This document shows, piece after piece, positions 1-9,280 of a stretch of DNA of 64,000 nucleotides. Made by a program: the position numbers and the translations under genes. Source of the DNA: Bacteroidales bacterium. Its GTDB lineage: Bacteria > Bacteroidota > Bacteroidia > Bacteroidales > Muribaculaceae. Location of the stretch: NCBI GenBank assembly GCA_029218425.1, contig JAQXRH010000030.1:1-64000 (forward strand). The letters are read 5' to 3'. The notes under the pieces were generated by a model, which had not been told where the DNA came from, searched no databases, and worked only from the letters and a program-made list of their open reading frames with translations. Every line of letters starts with the position of its first letter. Within the stretch, counting starts at the first letter, position 1.

Positions 1-2
1 CC

Positions 3-251
3 TATGTCGACAATCTCACCTACCAATTAGTATTCACTGTCCCACCGACAAAGTCGGGCGACAATTTTGTGCTCTACCCCGCCAATCATCAGGCATTCAG
101 CGCCACCACTTCCACCTCAGCCACCAATGGCAACGCTGCGACATCCGCCACCCAAATCCCGGCTTCGGTACGAGCAAAACGTGATGCCTTCGTGTCATCG
201 GCGCAAGCCATCTTCAACCGGCACAATAAAGGCGTGACATCCTACGACTAA
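3..251 (+). CDS. C-terminal fragment of an uncharacterised protein, 5' end outside window
   Basis: Open frame from window start (YVDNLTYQLVFTVPPTKSGDNF...) to TAA at 249-251. Confidence 0.5.
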   Translation, partial: YVDNLTYQLVFTVPPTKSGDNFVLYPANHQAFSATTSTSATNGNAATSATQIPASVRAKRDAFVSSAQAIFNRHNKGVTSYD

Positions 252-369
252 GGGCTATTGTCCCCTCCCTACCACATTTTCATCACGCGTCATGCAATCG
301 GATAGCAAGACTATCCGACGTAAAATTCATTGCTGTGAAGCGACTACAACGCAACGCCATTAGCATATA

Positions 370-425
370 TTTAAGCCGCTCGGTATAGCCCCCGATGTCG
401 GGTAGCTAATGCCGAGCGGCTTAAA
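370..425. terminator. Bidirectional hairpin terminator between convergent genes
   Basis: TTTAAGCCGCTCGG (370-383) pairs perfectly with CCGAGCGGCTTAAA (412-425). Confidence 0.75.
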
Positions 426-465
426 AGTCATTTATGGTCGTAGTCGAATGGGTGATGGCGATGGG

Positions 466-3144
466 TCATCGACCGGTTTCGTGTATCATATCGGCGAGGC
501 GGCGATTGTACAAATCTTGAGCGAGGAGCTGTTCGACAGTGATGTGCATGCGGTAACGCCAGTAGTGACGAGGATTGGCGGGCACGTTGATTTGCTCTTC
601 GAGCGGATTTTGACGACGTAGGTCGCCGTCCATCGACAACCAATCTTGCAATGGCAGGATACAGAGCATCGACGGTGATTTCAAATGCAGGTCGATGATT
701 CTCTCGCATATCCAGGGCTCGGCAAATTGTGGTGCTGCCCCACCTTGATGCAACATGCTGTTGAAGAAATGCTGTGTCTTTTCGCGATTTTCTTCCCACC
801 ATTGGCGTATTCCGCCCATATCGTGGGTTGAAGTGGTGCACACCGAGTAGTAGGGATAGCCCCAGGTGTTGCCAAACTCGGCGCGCGGGTCTTTGGGCAT
901 ACGCTGTATCTCGAGCGAGAGAATCTCAAGTGCGCTCATCACAGCGGGCACGCAGTCGGGAATCATGCCGAGGTCTTCAGCGCAAGTGAGCATGTCGGTA
1001 GCTTCGATAAGTGGCGGCAATTTCCACATTGCCTTACCATACCAGAAGTCGTTGTGACGATGGTAGTAGAAGTCGTTGTAGAGTCGGTCGAAGCACCAGC
1101 GTTCATAGTCATTGAGAGCGCGATAGGTGTAGGTATATTGCGCCGAGATGCGGGGATGGAATTTGCCTTTCTCGTAGGGGTCCTCAATGAAGAGCACCTG
1201 GTCGATAAGGCCGAGCAGACCATTAAGGATACGCTCGTTGTGCTCGTTCTTCTCCTGGGTGGCGAAATAGTCGGCCACTTTGCGCTGCGTGTTGAATTCC
1301 TCTTTGAGTTTGAAGCGGCCGTAGCCCACGTCGTTGAGGAAACGGTCTTTGACCTCGGCGGTGTATTCGCCGAAGAAGTCGCCGATGAAATAGTCCATGA
1401 TGAACGGGGTAGACTGCAGGTCAATGTCGATCCAGAAGTCGTAGTTGTTGCGCAGTTCATCGGGTGTGAATGGCAAAGCGGGGTTGAATATTCCGAGTAA
1501 GCCGTGTATAGCATCCATGGGGATTTGCCAGATACGGAAGAACCCGAGGACGTGGTCGATACGATAGGCGTCGAAGTATTCCGACATTTTGCTGAATCGC
1601 TGGCGCCACCATGCGAAGCCGTCCTTGTTCATCTCCTCCCAGTTGTAAGTGGGGAATCCCCAGTTCTGGCCGAGAACCGAGAAATCATCTGGCGGAGCGC
1701 CGGCTTGGCAATCGAGGTTGAACAGGCGAGGAGAAATCCAGGCATCGACGCTGGTGCGAGAGATGCCGATGGGGATATCGCCTTTTATGGCTACGCCTTT
1801 GGCATGCGCATAGTCGCGCACGTGGCGCATCTGCTTGTCAAGGTTGTATTGCTGATAGTAAACGAAGTTGATATCGTAGGCATTATTTGCGGCGAAGTCT
1901 TTGATTTTGTCAGCATCGTAATTGGCGTATTCTCCCCATTTTTCAAATTCAGGAGTGCCATTTTTATCGCGGAGCACGCAGAACGCGGCGTAGGGGACGA
2001 GCCAATCGGCATTTTTCTCTACGAAAACTTTGAAGTCGTCGGAAGCTACTACCTTATCCCCTTCTTGAGCGAATATTTCGCGCGTGAAAGCCAATTTGCC
2101 TTCATTGACACGCTCGTAGTCAATCTCTTTGAGGGCGTTGAGCTCGCGGCCGAGGTTATCGTAGTAGGCTTGGCGCTCAGGGTCGTTGAGCGTACCGAGT
2201 TCGCTTAGACGCAGGAACATCGGGTGGAGCGCGAATGTAGAGTTGGCATTATAGGGATATGAGTCGGTCCAGGTATGCGTCATCGTGGTATCGTTGATGG
2301 GCAGAATCTGGATGAAACGCTGACCGGTAGCAGCAGCCCAGTCGACCATCTTCTTGATGTCGATGAAGTCGCCCACGCCGAAGTCATCGTCGGAGCGTAT
2401 TGAGAATACGGGGATTGCCACACCGGCACCACGCCAAGGTGCCTGGGAGTTGACGAAGCGTAAACCGCCAACGATGAGCACTTCGTTTTTCTGCGCCGGA
2501 CGAATGGCAAACGTACGGTTGTCGCTACCTTCCCAAGCTACTACGTCGCCTGTGGCTTTGTCCAATATAAGGAATTTGTAATCAAATATTTCCGGGAGTT
2601 TCTTAAATTCAAGGTTTACGCTCCATTCCGGGAAATTGGCATCGTTCATGCGAATGGCCTTAGAGGGGTCCCATTCGCCGAGGGCCTCACATTCGCCGCA
2701 TATGGCGAGCACATGATTGGGTGCTACCATGGGAGCTGCAACAGAGAGGTTGAGAATGCCGTTTTTCACGGATAGTTGTTCGTCGCGCTCTTTGCGGCCA
2801 TTCACGCAATCGGTAAAAACCGTCGAATAGAACGGCTTGTCCCACGGCTGATCCTGCCAGCGGTCGAATATTTCATACGTTTTCGAGCTGCGGCCGCGAT
2901 GGAAGCGATGAGCATGACCCCACTCATTTTTCACATATCCGTTTTCATGGCGGACAAAGTAGTGGTACTCAAAGTCGGGGGTGTTGTCGGGTATTTCGAC
3001 CACAACTTGCCATGAGCCATCGCCGATGAGGCGCATTTTGAGAGCCTTGTCATAGTTGCCGGCCCCCATCTCTTTAAGCGGTGATGACATATACACAGCT
3101 TCGCCCCAATTGGTACGATAATCGATATTAAAGGTTAGCTTCAT
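466..3144 (-). CDS. malQ: 4-alpha-glucanotransferase with N-terminal starch-binding (CBM20-like) domains
   Basis: Long ORF with GH77-like motifs (YRIDHVLGFFRIWQIP, CAEDLGMIPDCVP, STHDMGGIRQWW); likely start at MKLTFNIDYRTNWGE rather than the longer ORF start at 3213. Confidence 0.9.
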   Translation of the reverse strand: MKLTFNIDYRTNWGEAVYMSSPLKEMGAGNYDKALKMRLIGDGSWQVVVEIPDNTPDFEYHYFVRHENGYVKNEWGHAHRFHRGRSSKTYEIFDRWQDQPWDKPFYSTVFTDCVNGRKERDEQLSVKNGILNLSVAAPMVAPNHVLAICGECEALGEWDPSKAIRMNDANFPEWSVNLEFKKLPEIFDYKFLILDKATGDVVAWEGSDNRTFAIRPAQKNEVLIVGGLRFVNSQAPWRGAGVAIPVFSIRSDDDFGVGDFIDIKKMVDWAAATGQRFIQILPINDTTMTHTWTDSYPYNANSTFALHPMFLRLSELGTLNDPERQAYYDNLGRELNALKEIDYERVNEGKLAFTREIFAQEGDKVVASDDFKVFVEKNADWLVPYAAFCVLRDKNGTPEFEKWGEYANYDADKIKDFAANNAYDINFVYYQQYNLDKQMRHVRDYAHAKGVAIKGDIPIGISRTSVDAWISPRLFNLDCQAGAPPDDFSVLGQNWGFPTYNWEEMNKDGFAWWRQRFSKMSEYFDAYRIDHVLGFFRIWQIPMDAIHGLLGIFNPALPFTPDELRNNYDFWIDIDLQSTPFIMDYFIGDFFGEYTAEVKDRFLNDVGYGRFKLKEEFNTQRKVADYFATQEKNEHNERILNGLLGLIDQVLFIEDPYEKGKFHPRISAQYTYTYRALNDYERWCFDRLYNDFYYHRHNDFWYGKAMWKLPPLIEATDMLTCAEDLGMIPDCVPAVMSALEILSLEIQRMPKDPRAEFGNTWGYPYYSVCTTSTHDMGGIRQWWEENREKTQHFFNSMLHQGGAAPQFAEPWICERIIDLHLKSPSMLCILPLQDWLSMDGDLRRQNPLEEQINVPANPRHYWRYRMHITVEQLLAQDLYNRRLADMIHETGR

Positions 3145-3328
3145 AGATGATGAGAAGTATTTATTTATGATTGAAATTATTTTTTTTAATATGATAGTCA
3201 CACAAATCACCAACGCATGCTTTATTGCCTTAACGACCGGAATGTCATCGGGCCGTATTTACCATTAAAGTAGCGAAAAGGAAAAATCAGGTTTTCAAGG
3301 GTTAAATATAACGCATTTTTTTTAAACT

Positions 3329-3369
3329 GAAGCCCGATTTTTTGAAAAATTTTCAAAAAATCGGGCTTC
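3329..3369. terminator. 41-bp near-perfect palindrome, probable terminator of the RNR gene
   Basis: GAAGCCCGATTTTTTGAAAA / A / TTTTCAAAAAATCGGGCTTC, 20-bp arms, 1-nt centre. Confidence 0.6.
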
Positions 3370-3442
3370 GTAGCCATTTGATATTGTTTTTATGTTTTAT
3401 AACATAAAATTTTGCGTTTCCACGACGGAAAGAGTGGCAAAA

Positions 3443-5974
3443 TCATCCGCACTTAGATGTGCCGCAGTTGGTGCATATGAGGCAACCTTCTTGGTAGACG
3501 AGTGTCTCCTGTCCGCAATTGGGGCATGTCTGACCGCTTGCACGGGTGCCATTGGGGAGATATTTCTTCAATGCGCGCTCCACGCCCATTTTCCAAGTAT
3601 TGATTGACTGGCTATCGAGTTCGAGGCCCGATACCAATTTTAGCACTTGGTCGATAGGCATGCCATAGCGCAACACGCCGGAAATAAGTTTAGCATAGTT
3701 CCAATACTCGGGGTTGAATTTATCCGACAATCCTTCGATAGTGGTCTTGTGGCCGCGTTTGTTGACAAACTGGAAGTCGTAGCGCTTCGTGCCATCCTCG
3801 GATATAGCTTTGATAATCTTACCATGGGTTACCGATTTGGGGCAGAAGATGCCGTCGTCGTCGTCGGCAAGACCGGTGAATATCTCATAGGGGCGGCCAT
3901 CCTTAAGTCCCACGAAAGCGATCCATTTCTCTTTATTGTTCTGGAAACGTACCACATCGGCTTCAAGTTCGATGGGGCGAACCAATGGCACAGCCTTCGT
4001 AGGGGCATCGGACTTGGCGCTTTTCTTTTCCACCTGAACGAGGACGCCTGAACGGCAACCGTCGCGGTAGACAGTACATCCTTTGCAACCCGATTTCCAT
4101 GCTTCGACTTAAAGGCGGTTGACAAGTTCCTCATCTACATCGGAGGGCAAGTTGATGGTGACGGATATGGAGTGATCGACCCACTTCTGCACTCGTCCTT
4201 GCATTTTCACCTTCTCCACCCAATCGATATCGGTGGCAGTGGCTTTGTGATAGGGCGAACGGGCTACTAATCCATCAATATCTTCTTGCGTATAGTCATC
4301 CTTGACGGGTATGCCGTTGATTTTCATCCAGTCGATGAACCGGGGATGGTAAACGATGAATTCTTCGAAAGCATCGCCGGATTCGTCGACATAGTCGACA
4401 CGCGCGTCCACATCGGAAGGATTAACTTTACGGCGGCGTTTGTATACGGGCATAAATACTGGTTCAATACCCGAGGTGGTGCGGGTCATCAACGAAGTGG
4501 TGCCAGTAGGAGCGATGGTAAGGCAAGCGATGTTGCGACGTCCGTTGGCCTTCATGTCCTCGTAAAGCTCGGGATCGGCTTCTTTGATGCGCTCAAGCAT
4601 CGGGTTGCCCTCCTCGCGGGCGGCATCGTAGATTTCGAAAGCGCCGCGCTCTTTGGCCATTTCGACCGACGAACGATAGGCGGCCAGTGCGAGAGCTTTG
4701 TGCACGCTCTCTGAGAAATCGGTAGCCTCTGGCGTGCCGTAGCGCAATCCAAGAGCCGCAATCATATCCCCCTCACCGGTAGTGCCTACTCCGGTGCGGC
4801 GCCCGAGCAATGTTTTGGCGCGGATTTTCTCCCACAGGTTGCGTTCTATGGTCTTCACCTCCTCGCTTTCAGGGTCGGATTTAACCTTATCGAGGATAGT
4901 ATCGATTTTCTCCATCTCAAGGTCGATGATATCGTCCATGATACGTTGCGCCTTGATGACATGCTTACGTAGCAAATCGAAGTCGAAATGGGCTTGCGGA
5001 GTGAATGGCGAAACTACATAGCTGAAAAGGTTGATAGCCAACAATCGGCAAGAGTCGTAGGGACACAATGGTATCTCGCCGCAGGGGTTGGTGGAGATGG
5101 TTCGGAAACCGAGGTCGGCATAGCAGTCGGGCAACGACTCGCGAGTGATGGTGTCCCAGAAAAGCACTCCAGGCTCTGCCGATTTCCACGCATTATGGAT
5201 GATTTTGCCCCATAATTCCTGCGCATTAATTTCTTTCTTAAATACCGGTTCGGCACTGTCGACGGGGAATTGCTGCACGTAGGGCGTGCCTTCGGTAGCA
5301 GCACGCATGAAATCGTCGTCGATACGCACCGACACATTTGCACCGGTAACCTTCCCTTGGGTCATCTTGGCATCGATGAATGCTTCGGCATCGGGATGTT
5401 TTATCGACACCGTCATCATCAAGGCGCCGCGACGACCGTCCTGAGCCACCTCGCGAGTGGAGTTGGAATAGCGCTCCATGAAGGGAACAAGTCCGGTGGA
5501 AGTAAGAGCCGAGTTTTTCACAGGGCTGCCTTTGGGTCGTAAATGCGACAGGTCGTGCCCCACACCGCCGCGTCGCTTCATAAGCTGGACCTGCTCCTGG
5601 TCAATCAATATGATACCGCCGTAGGAGTCGGGCTGGCCGTCAAGACCGATCACAAAGCAGTTGGAAAGCGAACCAACCTGCAAATCATTGCCTATACCTG
5701 TCATAGGACTACCCTGGGGTACGATATATTTGAAGTCCTTGAGATAGGAGAATATCTCGTCGGCACTCATCGGATTTGGATAGTTCTTCTCTATACGAGC
5801 TATCTCGTCGGCAAGACGATGGTGCATGTCGTCGGGGGTCAGTTCATAAAGATTGTTAGCCGAATCTTTCAACGCATACTTGCTCACCCACACACGCGCG
5901 GCAAGCTCGTCGCCATCAAAATATTCGAGCGACGCCTTGAAAGCTTCATCATAAGTGTAAACAGGTCTATTCAT
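3443..5974 (-). pseudogene. nrdJ: Adenosylcobalamin-dependent (class II) ribonucleoside-diphosphate reductase, interrupted by an in-frame TAA at 4109-4111
   Basis: ORFs 4109..5974 and 3443..4033 are in the same frame; readthrough gives VNRL*VEAWKSGCKGCTVYRDGCRSGVLVQVEKKSAK..., continuing to the Cys-rich C-terminus CPNCGQETLVYQEGCLICTNCGTSKCG. Confidence 0.85.
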
Positions 5975-6394
5975 GATATTGTTATTGTTATTAAATATAG
6001 CGTATTTAGTTGAATGTCTGACGAAATATGATTCACTCTAATTGCCGCAATTTGATGCACGACATAGCTATCGGCTTAAAAATCCAGCAAACTATTGCCA
6101 CCGAAAGAGCACAAAAATACCCCAGATAGGTGCATGTATAGTGAAAAATGAGCCCTTGCGGTATACAATCATGAAAAAAACGGCCATTTTATCGACCGAC
6201 AATTATAGCGACTACAAAGTAGGGAAATTATTTAATCATAGCCAAATTTTTGTATTACAAAATTTCATATTGTTGATAAGTTTTCCAAATAAAAATACCA
6301 AGCACCTATATATCAAGCAATTAGATTTTTCATCACGTTAAAAAGTTGTCCAAAACTCATAATTTGCTGAATTTCAAACACCTAAAAAATTAAA

Positions 6395-6425
6395 TTTGTA
6401 CTTTAAAAATTTTTACTTATCTTTG
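6395..6425 (+). promoter_or_regulatory. Bacteroidetes-type promoter (TTTG -33 / TATCTTTG -7)
   Basis: TTTG at 6395-6398, 19-bp spacer, TATCTTTG at 6418-6425, upstream of the nitroreductase gene. Confidence 0.6.
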
Positions 6426-6457
6426 GCACTATCAGCAACTTTTACAAATCATTGGAT

Positions 6458-7222
6458 ATGCAATACGACATCAATAATTATTGGCAAAATCGACGCACGA
6501 TACGCAAATATTCCGACCTTGAAGTATCAGACTCTCTACTTGAAACAATCATTGAGAAAGCATCGCACGCGCCCACAACGGGCAACATGCAACTCTACAG
6601 CGTGATTATAACTCGCGATGCCGACAAGCGCAAGGCGCTCGCCCCGGCCCATTTCAACCAACCGGCGGCCACGGGTGCGCCGCTGCTCCTCACTTTCTGT
6701 GCCGACTTCAACCGCTTCTGCCATTGGTGCGACATATCGGATGCCGACCACGGTTACGACAACTTCCAATCGTTCATGACCGCAATCATCGACACAGTAA
6801 TCTTCACCCAACAATTTGTGACGATAGCCGAATTGGAGGGGCTCGGCTGCTGCTATCTCGGCACTACGACATACAATGCCCCGACGATTGCCGAAGTGTT
6901 GCAGCTTCCGCAACGCGTCATTCCGGTATGCACCATCTCCGTAGGAGTTCCCGCCGACGATGGTACCATATCCGACCGTTTGCCCGCCAAAGCCATCCTT
7001 CACCACGAGACATACCACATTCCGAGCGACAGCGAAGTGGCCGAATACTACGCATACAAAGAAAGCTTACCTGAAAGCGCAGGCTTTATAGCCGAAAATG
7101 GGAAAAAGACCTTAGCCCAAGTGTTTACCGACGTACGCTACACCCGTAAAAATAACGAATACTTCTCCCAGCTATACCACGACTTCATTGAGAACCACGG
7201 ATTCCCATTCCCCAAGCAATAG
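6458..7222 (+). CDS. Nitroreductase family NAD(P)H-dependent oxidoreductase
   Basis: NNYWQNRRTIRKYSDLEVSDSLLETIIEKASHAPTTGNMQLYSVIIT is a nitroreductase N-terminus; ATG at 6458. Confidence 0.85.
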   Translation: MQYDINNYWQNRRTIRKYSDLEVSDSLLETIIEKASHAPTTGNMQLYSVIITRDADKRKALAPAHFNQPAATGAPLLLTFCADFNRFCHWCDISDADHGYDNFQSFMTAIIDTVIFTQQFVTIAELEGLGCCYLGTTTYNAPTIAEVLQLPQRVIPVCTISVGVPADDGTISDRLPAKAILHHETYHIPSDSEVAEYYAYKESLPESAGFIAENGKKTLAQVFTDVRYTRKNNEYFSQLYHDFIENHGFPFPKQ

Positions 7223-7294
7223 CCTCACGGGAGGGGCAATTCCGAAAGAACGCAACCACCTTTTGCATCAGCTCCTCAACATCGTGCCATAATA

Positions 7295-7338
7295 GCATGC
7301 GGTCGGAATTGTCCACCAGGACCCTTCCGACCGCATGC
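7295..7338. terminator. Hairpin terminator between nitroreductase gene and dnaA (convergent)
   Basis: GCATGCGGTCGGAA (7295-7308) / TTCCGACCGCATGC (7325-7338), followed by TTTT. Confidence 0.7.
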
Positions 7339-7398
7339 TTTTCCTTCAGGGCGATATCTTAGAGCGTATGCCAAATTCCGGATTTGGGCTCAACGCCT

Positions 7399-8787
7399 CT
7401 ACCCTTTCATAAAATCTTTTTCTATGGCCGCCACATCTTCTTGCAACTGCTTCTCGTGGAGCAGCCTGTCTTCGATGCTCTTGCAGGCATACAGCACCGT
7501 GGCATGCGTACGCGACAAGCGTGTGCCTATTGCGGTAAGCGCCATCTTGGCATGCTTTTTAGCCATATACATCACCATTTGCCGGGCATCCGACACTTCG
7601 CGCTTGCGCGACTTCGTGAAGATGGCATCAGGCTCTATATTATAATGTGCACTTACGCTCTGCGTGACCATCTCGAAGTTGATCTGCTTCTTGGTTATCT
7701 TCACTGCATTGGCTATCACCGTACGGGCCAAGTCATAGTCAATCGCACAATTTAGTATTGCAGCACGCGCCACCAACGACACCATAATACCTTCAAGCTC
7801 ACGGATGCTCCCTGTCACATTTGTCGCGATAAATTCTATCACTTCGTCGGATACCGGCAAGCCTTCCTGCTCAGCTATGCGAGTGAGCACACTGCGACGC
7901 AAGTTCATGTCAGGGCGCTCCAATTCCACAGTCATGCCCCACTTCATGCGCGTGAGCAATCGCTCAGGCATGCCCTTGAGCATCGATGGCGAGCAATCGC
8001 TTGATATGATAATCTGCTTGTTGTTGAGATGCAAATGGCTGAAGATATGGAAGAATGTGTTTTGCGTCTTTTCCTTATCTATAAGGTCCTGAATATCATC
8101 AATGATTAGGACATCGATGCTCTGATAGAAATGGATGAAATCGTTGATGCGCCCATTGCGCGATGCCACGGTAAACTGGCTTTCAAACAATCGCGAGCTG
8201 ATATAAAGGACACGCAACTGCGGACGATGCTCCTTCAAACTAAGGCCAATGGCATGCATCAAATGCGTCTTGCCCACACCCGACGGACCGAAAATAAACA
8301 AGGGGTTGAACGTCTTATTGTCAGGGTCATTACCTATCGCCTTCCCTATCGACAAGGCTATCTTGTTGCTGTCCGACCCGCAGTAGTTGTCGAAGGTATA
8401 CCGCGGATTGAGCTGCGAGTCAAATGGCACCTGCACAGGGGTGTTAAAGGGATTGGCCGGAGGAAATCCTTTCTTTGACGCTGCCGAGGGTGCCGCACTA
8501 CGTATATCGACCGCCGTAGAGGGCTCATTCTGCACTTGGTTGTAATGGTAGAACAGCTTGGTATCGGCCCCAAACACGCGCTTGATGGCCGCGCCAAGGA
8601 GCTTGGAAAACCTCTCTTCAATATATTCGACAAAAAAAGCGGTTGGGACGGTAAGTGTCACCTTGCCGTCGACATAACTCTTGAGCGTGACCGGTCGAAA
8701 CCACGCATCAAATTGCTCGGAGGGGATATTGTCGCTAATTATCTTTAAGCAGGCTTCCCACTGTTGTAAGGGAGTTTTTTCCATCAA
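7399..8787 (-). CDS. dnaA: Chromosomal replication initiator protein DnaA
   Basis: Walker A FGPSGVGKTHLMHAIG, IIDDIQDL, C-terminal LSRTHATVLYACKSI DNA-binding signature. Confidence 0.97.
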   Translation of the reverse strand: MMEKTPLQQWEACLKIISDNIPSEQFDAWFRPVTLKSYVDGKVTLTVPTAFFVEYIEERFSKLLGAAIKRVFGADTKLFYHYNQVQNEPSTAVDIRSAAPSAASKKGFPPANPFNTPVQVPFDSQLNPRYTFDNYCGSDSNKIALSIGKAIGNDPDNKTFNPLFIFGPSGVGKTHLMHAIGLSLKEHRPQLRVLYISSRLFESQFTVASRNGRINDFIHFYQSIDVLIIDDIQDLIDKEKTQNTFFHIFSHLHLNNKQIIISSDCSPSMLKGMPERLLTRMKWGMTVELERPDMNLRRSVLTRIAEQEGLPVSDEVIEFIATNVTGSIRELEGIMVSLVARAAILNCAIDYDLARTVIANAVKITKKQINFEMVTQSVSAHYNIEPDAIFTKSRKREVSDARQMVMYMAKKHAKMALTAIGTRLSRTHATVLYACKSIEDRLLHEKQLQEDVAAIEKDFMKG

Positions 8788-9093
8788 GTATATTCATTTA
8801 AGGGCTGTTCTTGCCATTACAAATTTCAAATATTTTTTTAATAAAAAAAAGTCGATTTTTTTTTGGATATTAAACAAATGCTACAACTATTCTGACTGTC
8901 AACAACTTATAATTGCGTGGAACAAATCATTAACCTATCGCTCCAAAATTACATATTTAAAACGCTATAAATCTGATATATACATGAGCCACTTTGCCCC
9001 ATAATCCTCCCGTGGAAACTTTGCGCCTTAAGCCACATACCCCCATTAATCACCCACATTTGAAATATTTTAAACCATTCCGAGCAGATTTTT

Positions 9094-9118
9094 ATTATTT
9101 AGAATTAATCTAAATAAT
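9094..9118. repeat. AT-rich perfect inverted repeat in the dnaA upstream region
   Basis: ATTATTTAGA-ATTAA-TCTAAATAAT. Confidence 0.7.
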
Positions 9119-9151
9119 GCAACTACTCGCGTATTTTTTTCTGTAACGTTT

Positions 9152-9241
9152 TTGCCACTATCTCGCAGTCGCAACTGTAACACTTTTGCCACCGCCCATA
9201 ATTGCCACGACCACATCATTGCCACCACTCGCAGTTGCCAC
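9152..9241. repeat. Cluster of five GTGGCAA repeats (TTGCCAC on +), mostly 16-17 bp apart
   Basis: TTGCCAC at 9152, 9186, 9202, 9219 and 9235. Confidence 0.7.
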
Positions 9242-9280
9242 GATCACTGCTTCAACAACGATTTATTAGCTATGGCAATA

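Noticed and set aside
428-841. Antisense and alternative-frame ORFs inside malQ (also many others such as 1504..2208, 21472..22026, 62538..63290)
   Set aside because: They overlap well-supported genes, lack recognisable domains, and reflect codon composition shadow ORFs
4109-4111. Selenocysteine or recoded stop in the RNR gene
   Set aside because: The codon is TAA, not TGA, and the expected residue is Tyr not Cys; a point mutation or sequence error is simpler
6042-6341. 99-aa ORF between the RNR and nitroreductase genes
   Set aside because: AT-rich intergenic sequence, no recognisable motif; likely spurious
5975-6457. Possible cobalamin riboswitch upstream of the B12-dependent RNR gene
   Set aside because: Read the minus strand for a B12-box-like core (GCCACTG and flanking helices) and did not find a convincing one
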